DNA of 26,629 nt from Chara braunii (taxonomy: Eukaryota > Streptophyta > Charophyceae > Charales > Characeae). The translations under genes and the position numbers were made by a program. Below the pieces are notes generated by a model, which saw only the letters and a program-made list of their open reading frames with translations, was not told where the DNA came from and searched no databases. The DNA lies in NCBI GenBank assembly GCA_003427395.1, contig BFEA01000056.1:2921548-2948176 (forward strand), given 5' to 3'. The stretch's first letter is position 1. Every line of letters starts with the position of its first letter. Shown here piece by piece: positions 9,801-19,949 of the stretch.

Positions 9801-11460
9801 TAAGATGTGTCGGGCATTTACTTGATCCGTGCTCCTGGGTGGCGTATGATCCAAAGGTTTATTTTTCGCCAAACCCTTGGTACCTCTTTCCAACATCTCG
9901 ATTTGATTGGTTTCCCTAAAGAACCCTCCTGTGACGAACTACTTTCTGAAACATATGACTTTCTGCGCGACTTTATTTCGAGGGTTGAATGGGAGGGGCC
10001 AACTCAATTACACAAATGCCCCCATTTTTTTTAGAAGTCTGGTCTCATGGCGGTCGGTAGTTAAAGCGCGTCTTAGCGAGCGCAAAAATAATTGTTGTCA
10101 TAGCTTCTTTCTTACTCGGTTGGAAGCGGGAAGAGAAAATCACGCGAAAAAAAAATAAAAATAAATTGAATTTTGAAATACAGGAAAATACAGGAATTAA
10201 AACTTTAATTAGACTAGGAACTAGGGGCATCGTAATTTTGTCGTGAACTTTGCTGTTGTAACTGCACGATGCTCCTTACTCGCTCGCGCTTTGTTGCGCT
10301 TTGTCCTGCATTTTGTTCCTGCTCCGCCTTAATTCTAATCGTAACTGTAATCTCTTCTTACTCCTTTTTGGCAAATGTGGGTGTAATTGTAATCTTATCC
10401 CTTCTGATTTCCTTCCTCGCTAAGATCTGCACCCCTTTTCTTTCTATCTCATTGGCCGAGTAGATGCATGACTGGATCGATGCGTGGAGAGTGGTTACGT
10501 CCCCCACGCCGCCGCCCAGTCATGCAGCTGTAGGCACTTCCTTCTTCTCTCTTCCTCCTGCTTCAACATAATCTGGATTGTCTCGCACAAGTGTTAAGTG
10601 CTATAAAATATGTAAGCGGGACTAATTTGCTCTTTAATCTACACTTGGGAGTTGAGGTCGAGAGGATCGGTTAATGAGCAAAGACCGAACGGTGAGTACG
10701 GAGTTGGGCGATCCGACGAGATGACATTGAGTGTGCGGGGTTGACGCATGGTCGTGACGGACTGTGGCATGCGGGCGAACCTGGCTGCTCGCTCGGATCA
10801 AGCGGAGTGACAACTCGGTGATTGTGATAGGTGTAAGGCGACAGAGTACCCGCATCGGAGAAAATTGGGAGAGAGAGATAGCGTGGTGTGTTGAAGTGGT
10901 GTTTTTTCCTCACATCTTCTGTATAATTTTGATTTTGATCTTACCCATCTTCGTTTGTGGCAATCTCGAATTCTCTTTTATTCGATTAATATGTGAATTG
11001 TTTTTTTCTCCCCCGCCTCTTTTCTTTCGATACGACGTTTGCAAAAATCGATTGATTATTTGATTTTCTTGAAAGTATTGGTGTTGACAATTGCTGAGTC
11101 AGGCGATTATGGTATGTATGGTTCGGGCGTCTTGTTATTGATGTATGAGAAATTGCTCCTTCTCTCTTCCTTTTGAGCACCCATATTTTTACGTATGTTG
11201 TATTGATCGGCTGTCTATTTTGCATTAAGTCCGTAGATGTCGTCTTCCTGAATGGACGTGAAATAGAATAGATGTATGTATAGCGGGTTGACTTACAAAC
11301 TGTTTGGAGATAGATCTTATGCACGCACATATACGAATGACCACGAAAAGGCAGTCATTCCGTATACACGTGTCTGCAACATCCGTCTCCAACCCGACCG
11401 CACCTCGCACACACAGATGTATGAATCGAAATTCCCTCGCGAGATATGGACATCGACACT
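9801..11460. other. No recognisable gene
   Basis: A possible further extension of the LINE (WRKINLWIIRHPG on the minus strand near 9830-9870) fades out by about 10000. An A-rich patch lies at 10147-10170. A TATAAA sits at 10602-10607 in an otherwise ordinary context. The short open frames show no motif. Confidence 0.4.
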
Positions 11461-11484
11461 CCCTTTTGGGTCACTAATTGCGAC

Positions 11485-11492
11485 TATATAAG
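11485..11492 (+). promoter_or_regulatory. Isolated TATA-box-like sequence
   Basis: TATATAAG lies in a GC-balanced context followed by GGGACCACGAG, the general look of a plant core promoter. No open reading frame of note follows, so any transcript would be non-coding or part of a decayed element. Confidence 0.25.
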
Positions 11493-12418
11493 GGACCACG
11501 AGTACCGAAAGTACTAGGAAAACGAGCACCTCTCTCGGCGATCGAAATTAAGGCTTTCGATATCTCCCTGCCAACTTGAGAGCGATGGGTTGTGTGCATG
11601 AGACTTCCAGCGGGCCATAGGACACAATCCTTAATCTTGGATTACCCCAACACGTGTAACCACCAATATTACGTGGAGCCAAGATTCGTCGCCATTGAAA
11701 CCAACTTCCCTCCCTTCTATCTCCTTCTTCCCTACCACAATCTAATGATCGCCCCCTGGAAGGTGAGTGCCAGCAGTATTACACCTACCGAGCCGCAGAA
11801 TTTGTCCGACAAACCCGTTCCGAAGTTGAGCGCCAAGAGCACAGCCTGCGGCTGAGACCATCTACGTCAGATTCCGAGATCTGCGAAACCCGTCGTCGAG
11901 CGCGTCCGTCCAGCACCGCACCAGGGCAGCGCGGGACCCTCCCGGCCGCGTCACGCAGGAGTTGGTCTAATTCCATGTCGCAAATATATATATGGAGCTT
12001 CCACAAGCCGCTCCGGCCGAGTGCGCCAGCCATACCTCTCGCGAGCCCCTACGACAGGATAGGGCCTACGTGAGGCACGACTTACCTCCACCTTACGGGA
12101 GTTGTCACCTCCCTTCGGTGGGCGTATCCCCGCCGAGCTACCAGTCTACAGTACGAAAGCTAATCAGTTGCAATCGCAGAGGTGGATCAGCCGAGGGCGA
12201 TTCTCGTTCGCTGTAGCATAGGGGGTACACGCGGTAATACGCCTCTATCGGACCCGCACGCGAACCGACATCTTGGGGGGCTGAGGTCCCAAGCGCGACT
12301 CAACGTCGGTCGACTAGAACGCATCCCACACACCACGCGCACACCACTTTACGAACACAAAAAATACACACACATACACAACGAACAACGCGACAACGCT
12401 CCTAGTCCCTCGGTAGCC
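11493..12418. other. No recognisable gene
   Basis: GC-rich unique-looking sequence with short frames on both strands, none recognisable. No repeat beyond short phrases was found. Confidence 0.4.
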
Positions 12419-13090
12419 ATCCCATAATTTTTTGACGCGAAAATCGGATGGGCGTCGCGCGCGAGACTTAGTATAAAACCGCGCGGGCACAGGACTAACT
12501 CATATTGACTCGCAATGCAAGCGTACGCAAGCGGTCGCAATGATGGCGTACTATGTAGTACCCATACTCATGCGGTCCTCCTTAATCTCGAGGGTCGCAT
12601 TCGACACTCAAGTGTCGGCTAACACGCGCTTTGAGGGTTAATCTCTCGACGCTGGACAACCGCCATGCGCGGTTGAAGACCACACACCCTCTTTTGCACT
12701 CTGTGCAGAGCGGGTGGTACACAGGTCCATACTTGTGGTGACAGTCGTTTATTATTGCCCTGGAGATGAGCCCCACTCTGGGCTTGGACATAAGTCAAGG
12801 GTTTAACTTTGACGGCTGCCACGGATTACAACGTCCAACTATAAAAAATCTATAAAAAGCAAAAAAGAATAGGCCGAAGGTTCCCTTATTCCAAAAGAAA
12901 ACATGACCTTGGGGTACCCTCCCCTTTTCGGGTGGTGCCAACGACCTATAGTAATCCCAAGCGTTCGTGCATATGTGCGGGTCCCTTTGATCCCATAACT
13001 TTTAGACGCTGGGGCGACCAAACATCGCGCGCGGGATTCTAATATAAAGCCACGCAGCTAAAGGTCAGTCTCATACCAACCAACGATGTC
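12419..13090 (+). promoter_or_regulatory. Two promoter-like direct repeats with TATA boxes
   Basis: Blocks at 12419-12517 and 12990-13087 both start ATCCCATAA, then run T-rich, GACGC, TCGCGCGCG(a/g)GA and TATAAA. The TATAAA is 53 bases after the block start in both (12472 and 13043). The pair may be promoter parts of a decayed element, or small solo terminal repeats. No long terminal repeat ends, primer-binding site or polypurine tract were found, so I do not call a retrotransposon. The 470 bp between the blocks has no recognisable gene. Confidence 0.4.
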
Positions 13091-13117
13091 AGTCATACGT
13101 GGTAATCGCGGTTCCAG

Positions 13118-13188
13118 CCTCGCGATATTGAATGGCTTAAGGAATATATCGCGAGGGGTTACCTCACACGATATTGAATGGCTAAAGG
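13118..13188. repeat. Hairpin and tandem repeat
   Basis: CCTCGCGATAT (13118-13128) and ATATCGCGAGG (13146-13156) form a perfect 11-bp stem with a 17-nt loop. The sequence CGATATTGAATGGCT(t/a)AAGGA occurs in the loop region and again at about 13169. The rest of 13190-13740 shows no recognisable gene. Confidence 0.6.
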
Positions 13189-14149
13189 ACATGCCGTTCG
13201 GCCCTCGCGACATTTCCGCCTTCAGGGTGGGGTGCCTTGACGGGCAGTGCAGATAGGCTCTGCGCGAGGGGGAATCCCTCCCTTGTAGAGCATAGGGCTT
13301 GGGATGTCCTGGACAAGGACCTTGAATCCCGACCCAGGACCAACGTACGACTAAGAAAAAAACCCCAAGAAGCAAATAAGTAAAAAGAAGGGTCTTCCAC
13401 ATGCCTCTCAGTCTTAACCTCTCAGCAGGCTTTTAGCACGGGGCCCTTTAGGCCACACAAACATTCATCCCATGTACACCCATGTATGCATATGTAAAGG
13501 GGTAAGTATGTGACGATCACTTCTCACAGTCTCAGTGGGGTTCCTCACAACCATATGTATATATGTGACTGCAGGCAATCAAATCCAGAATCTAAGCCAC
13601 ATCACATACCTGCAATCACATCAAAACGTCAAACAACAGTTCACGCACTACATGGAGTCAACCCCAACCGTCCCTGACAGACATACGACTCGCTTCAGCC
13701 ATGCAAGCCCCAACCTCTTGTCCAACCAACCATAATTAAATACTCAGTACTTCTGTTAAATGGTCATTCAATAAAAGTCTGGGTGAAACCTTAGTGAAAC
13801 AATGAAATCACCAGGGCTACAGTCTTTTAGGTTGAGTGTGGAGGGTTAGTTGGAATTGAGTCGTAGACCGACGAACTGGCAACCGACCTGTTATCAATGA
13901 TAACAGATAATGACCCTTAAGGGATCAAGCTGAATCTAGTCCGGATCTTAAATCAAACGATCAAGTGGACCTGTAACACATGATAGGTCAATGCCCCAAG
14001 CTAAACCTGTAAGTTCATGGAGAACAATCTCCATATCGTGATCTTACCAAAATTATCATAGTTAACTATATCTAAGCCTACCCATAAGCAACACGGCAAA
14101 ATCTTCCCTATTCAGAGTGGACTACCAGAATTGCCACCTGTCAAAATAT

Positions 14150-14830
14150 AATCTAACTCTTTTAAACTAAGAAACTTCTGGCGGCGCTTCCCGTAGGAAG
14201 AGTGTCTTTCCAGAATTTATATAAGTCCAAATATGAAGGCATAAATAGTCTTTAACTCTGGAAAGTCAAATTCTGTCTAACTCCCTGAGTTAGTCAAAAT
14301 TTGGGCAGCACTCCCTTTAAAAAGTGAGACTTCCCAGATTTACATTAAGTCAGATATGAACTCAAAAGACAACTTGAGTTCAACTTAGACAAGATCAACA
14401 CTCCCTTTAAAAAGTGAGACTTCCCTGATTTACATTAATCAGATATGAACTCAAAAGACAACTTGAGTTCAACTTAGACAAGATTTAACTAACTCCCTAG
14501 TTTTGCAGAAATTTCGGCAGCACTCCCTTGAGAAAAGTGCTATTCCAAAATTTATACAAGGCTAAGTTCATAATTTGAGAATAACCTTGACTTCTCAATG
14601 TCCAATTTTGTCTAACTCCCTGAATTAACAAAAATTTGGGCAACACTCGCTTTAGAAAGGGAGACTTCCCAAATTTTTACTAGGTCGGATATAAAGAAAA
14701 GACAAGCTGAACTTTAACAAGTTTAAATTTGATTAACTCTTTGAATTTGTTGAAATTTTGGCAGCGCTTCCCGTAGAGAAAGTAGCAGGCCAAAATTTAT
14801 ACGAAGCCAAGTATAAGAAAAGATCCCAAA
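14150..14830 (+). repeat. Hairpin array I: tandem units with co-varying arms
   Basis: Six units of roughly 90-190 bp. Most carry a leader close to CTAACTCCCTGAATT, then an arm, a core of the type GCAGCACTCCCTTTA-AAAGTG, and a complementary arm. Arm pairs: TTCTGG/CCAGAA (14176, 14210), AAATTTGGG/CCCAGATTT (14297, 14333), AAATTTCGG/CCAAAATTT (14509, 14545, one mismatch), AAAAATTTGGG/CCCAAATTTTT (14630, 14668, 11 bp perfect) and AAATTTTGG/CCAAAATTT (14753, 14790). The unit at about 14400 lacks its left arm. An inner stem is also possible, for example AGCACT/AGTGCT at 14519 and 14536. Arms differ between units but remain paired. Confidence 0.75.
14309..14487 (+). repeat. Recent 91-bp tandem duplication within array I
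   Basis: The segment from CACTCCCTTTAAAAAGTG through CAACTTAGACAAGAT occurs at 14309-14395 and again at 14400-14486, nearly identical (a base change at CCC(a/t)GATTT and a one-base indel near TTAA(g)TCAG). The duplication breakpoint removed the left arm of the second copy, so that unit can no longer fold like the others. Confidence 0.85.
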
Positions 14831-15094
14831 AAATGCAAGAATTGACCTAAGTAAAAAAAAGTTACCACAGAAAATTCAGGAATTGAAACTAACTCATATG
14901 GCTCTAGCACGTGGCGAGCAACTAAAACAACTACCTATCAATCTGAAACTCAGACTAAGTAGTAACCTCACTCAATCACATGCAGGCCAAACCACAAAGG
15001 TAAGTACTTTCACCACCATAAAGTCTACCTGAACAAACAATAGTTCATGATCTTTCAATGATTTAATCCCTGATACCCAGCTTACATAAGGCAT

Positions 15095-16035
15095 AAGGTT
15101 AGGACACCCAAACTTATGAAATGAACCTTACTCTAGCCAGACCTAAAGTCGGGTCACCCAAACTTATGGAATGAGCCCAACTTAGCCAAAGTATACACAA
15201 ACACAGGGCACAACAACTTTTCTCTTCTTTGGGCACTTGACTAGACCATTCTAGTAGCCCTCAACTGTTTAAGATATCCAAGTTATATATACATGTCTTC
15301 CCTTTGTCGTCTAAGGTTGCATACGACTGAACTAACTTAAGTGCAGCCTGGCCCAACTTACCATCAATCTTATTCTTAATTATACTCTCTTCAAGTTGTG
15401 ATAGGCTATAGTCAGACCACCTAAACTTATAGAACAGTCTGATTAGCTCGTTCTTAGATAGAATAATAATAAAATATAGCCAAGTTGTAACCTTTGGGTT
15501 CCAGCATGTGCGAGGCTTTGAGTCAGACCACCTGAACTTACAGAACAGTCTGACTCTCTGCCTAATTAATTTCTTTATGATTCATTCTGTGTGTGGCATT
15601 GGGATAGATCACCTGAACTTATGGAACAATCTGCCCTTTGTCAAGTTCATTTTCTCATAATAAAGCAGGAAGGGACTGAGTCATCTAAACTTATAGAACA
15701 ACTCAGACATCGTCGTTCAGAAATCAAATAAACAGAAGAAAACCCAAAATAAACAAAGCGGCCAAGGCACCTGAACTTACAGAATGCACCTGGTTCCTGA
15801 AAAGTCAGCTACAATCAGCCCTCACAAGCCAGAGCAGTCAGGCCACCTAAACTTATAGAACAGTCTGACCATCCATGCAAACCATAGCACTGGGTCTCCC
15901 CAAACTTATGGGGACATCACAGCCTCCAGAACAATCAGTCCCCCTAAACTTATAGAAGGGTCTGGTGCTCCATGCAAATTAAAATAAATAAAGTATTGGG
16001 TCTCCCCAAACTTATGGGGACTTCCCAGCCTTAAT
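15095..16035 (+). repeat. Hairpin array II: eleven AACTTA hexaloop motifs
   Basis: AACTTA starts at 15111, 15161, 15424, 15535, 15616, 15688, 15774, 15850, 15903, 15947 and 16009. It is flanked by an inner stem: CA/TG, CCA/TGG, CTA/TAG, CTG/CAG, CTG/TGG (wobble), CTA/TAG, CTG/CAG, CTA/TAG, CCCCA/TGGGG, CTA/TAG and CCCCA/TGGGG in that order. After a small asymmetric internal loop (often CAC opposite AACA), an outer stem follows in most copies: AAGGTT/AACCTT, TCAGAC/GTCTGA, GAGTCAGAC/GTCTGACTC (9 bp), CTGAGT/ACTCAG, GTCAGGC/GTCTGAC (one wobble). The two CCCCA copies have little or no outer stem. Spacing is irregular, about 40-260 bp. Confidence 0.85.
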
Positions 16036-16340
16036 GACCCAGTCAACCTTCAAGCAAAACAACCCTCGATCCTTCCTTTCCCCAAATGCAGTTTCTTTCA
16101 GCAATCTGAATTCACACAATCAACAAAGTTGAAACTGAAACTTGACAAACATTTATTTCCTTAGTCTGACTCTGTCTCCTGAAAGTCAATCCAAAATAGA
16201 ATAGGGTTGCACATCATATATTCAATCAGAGATGCATTGAGTGATACAGATAGGGGCTATAGTCTGGGTTAATAGAGGGAAAAAACAATAGTTACCTGTC
16301 AGTTCCCTGCCTCCAGAACTCCTCCTGAGTTCCGACAGAG

Positions 16341-18900
16341 CTCCCGCAATCGGTGGGCGGACTCCCCACAGAGCCTTGGCGCGGTCCTACGGGTTACAAT
16401 CCCGCTTGTCGCCTTCCTCTCAGAACCAGTAAACTAGACTTAGAGTTAGAAAGATAGAAAGAGAGGGTTTTAGACTCTCAGATCCAAGGAGGGTGCTCTC
16501 AGACTCGCAAGAGAGGGCCTTGGTATCTTCAGCGTCTGAGGGCCCCGCAATGATGGCCAAACTGTAGCAGCTTGGTCAAACTCTGAAGTCAGACTGTCAA
16601 GGCCAACCCTCTGCCGACCCCTCAAATTGCAGCACCAACCTTCCTTCCCCGACTTAGTCCCTCCTCTAAGTCCAAACGCTGCTGCACTGCATGTCGTAAT
16701 AGTCAGCAAACAGCCACGGCGGTATGCGGTAGTATGCAACAACTAACAGTAGGTAGCAGTTGTAGCAATTGCCAGCAGCTTAGCCACAACTCATCCACGA
16801 CCAAAAAAAAGAAGCGGCATCAGTGCTCAGTCGATAGACAACAACGTTCGTTCGCAGCAGTCAGCCGTAGTATGCCACGGCCAACAGCAATGTGCAGCAG
16901 CCAGCCTCAGCCACACTAACCATTCTCAAGCAATAGCAATTATAACACTCGTCTATGCAAAAACTGCAGCCCGCCGGCCCCGCAGACTGCTCACTCTGCC
17001 AGCTGCTTGAATCGGCAGACTGCCACTGTAACCAGACACATATGTTTCACCTCCTGATTCCCACCTCACTCTCCCTTCAACGCAGGCCGCCCCTCGAAGC
17101 TCTCAGTGTAGAGCTACACGTAACTGCGCTCTCTGCTCGTACAGGCTTGGCTCGCTACAACAGTCCACTTGCTGGCTTGGCTGCGAACTGTTCACCCTGC
17201 GCTCTATCTGTCCCCTGGCTACCGACCTCATGCCACTTCCGTCAATCTCGTAGTTCTTCCGCCGGTACCCCAATCAACGAGATAAGTAGTACCTGTCTGC
17301 AAATGGATCCTCAATCCGCTGCCCACTTCCTCGTTACTTAAGGGAAGGGCCTCATTCCTTTCTGCATGCGCCTGGCATCCGAAGGATGTAAGAGTCTTCC
17401 GCCAATATCAGGACTACGAACTAGGCCAACACAGCAGCATCGGTGACATCAGCACGATAAGGCCAAACGATGAGCACGGAGGACAACACAACTTCTGCCC
17501 TTCTACTTCCGTTCCTCGCCTCCATACTCAGCACTGTGCAGAGCGGAAATGAATCTTCCGCTAGACCGTAGGAAATTGCGTGGCCTGGCGTAGCCCGCTA
17601 CAGCACCGACTTAGCCAGGTAAGTGATCATCCCTCTCCCTCCTCTCTCATTCGCGTACGTAATCGACATGAGGCTCATGTTCATGCGAGTGCTCGGCTCG
17701 AAACGATCACTCGCATGCGCAGCCTACACACCGTGGCTCGGCTTTTGGGTCCACCCTGGATCACCAGCTCAGTGCTTCGCAAATCGAGGTGAGTTCCCGC
17801 TTCCTCCTTCGGTCGGCGTACCTAGGTAGCTCCTTGGATGGCCCGAGCGGCATGAACACGGTGAAAGTTGAATCCCTCCTGGCAAGGTAGGTATGCGTTC
17901 TCCTCGCCTCCCGTCTTCCTCCTTCACCCACTCCCTCCCACTGGGTATACTCCCAAAATATCGTTTAGATTTCAGCTAGCTGACTAGCCCTCCTAGCACA
18001 CCCCGATTCCCTCATTCAAACTAAAATGAACCTTTCGCCAGCGTATGGAAGTATGCACTTTTTCGATTGTGCACTTTGAGGAGTACGAGAGAGGTTGTCC
18101 CTATAGATAAGTTGGACAACGCATTAATCCATAAGTGGGTCTCCGACCCCACAGTTGGTCCCCGCTACTTCAAGTTCCCTCTATGGCGAGGGCAGAAATT
18201 GGAATGAATCTGTCGCAAAAATGTGGACAGATGCATCCCGCTTCTGCTTCCTTTCCCTTACGCAGCCCAAAATTGTTACCCCGCTGAACTCACGCTCCCA
18301 ATGCCAAGCCTGCTAACACTATCCCGTTCGTGGTGGTCCAAGAGCCTCACATACAACTTCACTTCGCCCAGTTTCGTGGAGATTTGGTCGAAACCCACGC
18401 TTTCCGCTCCCACCATAACCACTTTCACAACATCATCGTGCACACCCATCTCTACTAACCTCTCTTTCCACTTACTTCCCCGCCGTTCTGACCGCATCAA
18501 TCGTTTCGCCCTGGCCGAAGACCTCAGGATCAGACTTTACGCCACCCAAGTTCATTAAGGAATAGGCGAGCTCGACTCCCTGCTTCTTGCACCTTCCCCC
18601 TCGGCCATCCCTTCAAGTTCGTCGTCCGCCTGTTGACGACAACTCCGCTCGTACGTCCCAGCGCTCACCTCCCCTTTTGAGCAGCGCCCGGTAGTACTTA
18701 CTTCCACCGTAGTATACTAACGCTGTTTTACTGCCTCAGCTATTGAGAGAAACAATTCGGAGGGAGCCAGACCGCAAGGTAGTTCTATTAGCCGGTCGCC
18801 CATATACCCACTCCGACAATCGATCTGCACGGCGGTATCTTCGTGAGCCTCCCCGCAACGCCCCAACACACTCTGTTTCGTGTACCCTCCGACAGCCTGC
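16341..18900. other. No recognisable gene
   Basis: GC-richer sequence. The part 16680-16920 is rich in CAGCAG and GTAGTATGC-like repeats. At 17616, 17788 and 17890 three splice-donor-like sequences (GGTAAGT, GGTGAGT, GGTAGGT) are each followed by a pyrimidine-rich stretch, but no exon is recognisable. The longest frames (128 codons at 16955-17341, 111 codons at 18223-18558) show no known motif. Confidence 0.4.
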
Positions 18901-18914
18901 TTACTCCCCAACTC

Positions 18915-18997
18915 CTACAGGCAAAATGTGGGTCGACAGCGGGGGCCACGCTAATCTTCTCTGTATCGTTCCAATTTTAACGGATGTCACGAAGGAC
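18915..18997 (-). ncRNA. U6 snRNA-like sequence, 3' part diverged
   Basis: On the minus strand from 18997 the sequence reads GTCCTTCGTGAC, then ATCCGTTAAAATTGGAACG, then ATACAGAGAAGATTAGC and GTGGCCCC. The conserved centre (18950-18988) differs from the general U6 sequence at one position that I can see, and the ACAGAGA box and AGC triad are intact. After GGCCCC the match stops: the AAGGATGACAC segment that forms the internal stem-loop and 3' end is missing, and TTTT occurs at 18922-18925. It is most likely a truncated retrocopy or chimera; a functional divergent U6 is unlikely without the 3' domain. No clear TATA or upstream element lies 5'. Confidence 0.7.
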
Positions 18998-19949
18998 TCC
19001 GACCATAGTATTGCCTCAAGGTACTATTCGAGACCTACGCTCCATTGCTCCTGCCCCGACGCTCGCTAGCCTCGAACCCCGTACCTCCGCCATACGAGTT
19101 CAGTGTCGTAACCAATAGGGCTAAGCACAAGCCTGGGACCAGCCAACGGAGAATCCTATATAAAACGGTGTCGCGCTAGACTCCGAGGCCAAAAATTTGA
19201 CTTGGGCCTTACTTCTGCCTCCACCCAGTTGCGCGGCCTCCGCACACTCACATCAGCTTACCTGAGTCATACCATAACCACTATACGCCCTTCTTTTACT
19301 CGTCAGACCCCACTGTCGGTCAATCATACCGAACCAAAAGCGTCGTAAAACTAATAAACTTAACCATCCATGGGGAATCTAGGCCTGGTCAACTATGCAG
19401 GCCCTATGGCAATACAACCGAAAGAAAGAATCACACGCGCGCCTTGAGATTTACGCGCTCACACACCCTCTACGTCGGTCAACTATTCGGCCAACGTAGC
19501 CCTCAGTCACTACTGCGCCTCGCGCAGTTATGCTCAAATTGTTTAAGCTAAACTTATTTTCTGTCACTTGTAAAAACCCAGGGCGGATACCCTTGTAAGG
19601 GCATTCACACCGACACCGCCGATGACATGTGTTGAAAGAGAAAGACGTTCACCGCTTTCCCTCTGTACACAGAATACGAACCCGCTCCCGGCAATAAGGC
19701 CTGCTACGAAACTAGCCGCCCGACTCTGGGAAGGGTAGATCAGAAACCCTTGTCCTTCACTGAACCACTTGCACTTCTGTCCTTGAAACTTGACACCGGG
19801 GATCTCAGTTCCAACTTGGGACCCCACCCCCACTTTCCTAAAATCCTTGGCACTCCCCTTTCACGCACTTTTGGGCCCACTCCCACTCCGAAACAGAAAG
19901 CCGTGTTGGGTGTGAGGTGGGGCATCACACTCCGTCATTGCAGCTACCT
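18998..19949. other. No recognisable gene; one TATA-like site
   Basis: TATATAAAA at 19157-19165 has the look of a core promoter. Frames on both strands between 19564 and 19950 show no known motif. A phrase close to CCCAC(c/t)CCCACT occurs twice near 19825 and 19880. Confidence 0.4.

Larger units (their letters stand above)
13740..16340 (+). other. AT-rich, ORF-poor, hairpin-rich island
   Basis: Base composition shifts visibly to AT-rich between the GC-rich flanks, and no open frame of 60 codons or more is present on either strand. Besides the two hairpin arrays annotated separately, there are short perfect hairpins: CTGTTATC-AAT-GATAACAG at 13888-13906, the palindrome CCCTTAAGGG near 13915, and ATGGAGA-ACAA-TCTCCAT at 14017-14034. 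A polyadenylation-like AATAAA lies near 13770. The island could be the non-coding part of a large transposable element or a structured non-coding RNA locus. No protein domain supports either reading. Confidence 0.6.

Noticed and set aside
10147-10170. A-rich patch as poly(A) tail of the LINE at 8426-9800
   Set aside because: The LINE is on the minus strand with its 3' end near 8426, so the patch is at the wrong end and on the wrong strand.
12419-13090. The two promoter-like repeats as LTRs of a retrotransposon
   Set aside because: They are only about 100 bp each and 571 bp apart, with no TG...CA ends, no primer-binding site, no polypurine tract and no gag-pol remnants between them.
14150-16035. 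CRISPR-like array
   Set aside because: Repeat spacing is irregular, spacers are of very unequal length, and the repeats vary by paired changes. The context is eukaryotic and no cas genes are present.
16388-16408. tRNA T-arm-like sequence CGGGTTACAATCCCG
   Set aside because: The loop TTACAAT does not match the TTCRANT consensus, and no acceptor, D-arm or anticodon arm is found at the right distances.
17610-17900. Three splice-donor-like sequences as exon ends of a gene
   Set aside because: No open frame between them encodes a recognisable protein and no matching acceptors are evident.
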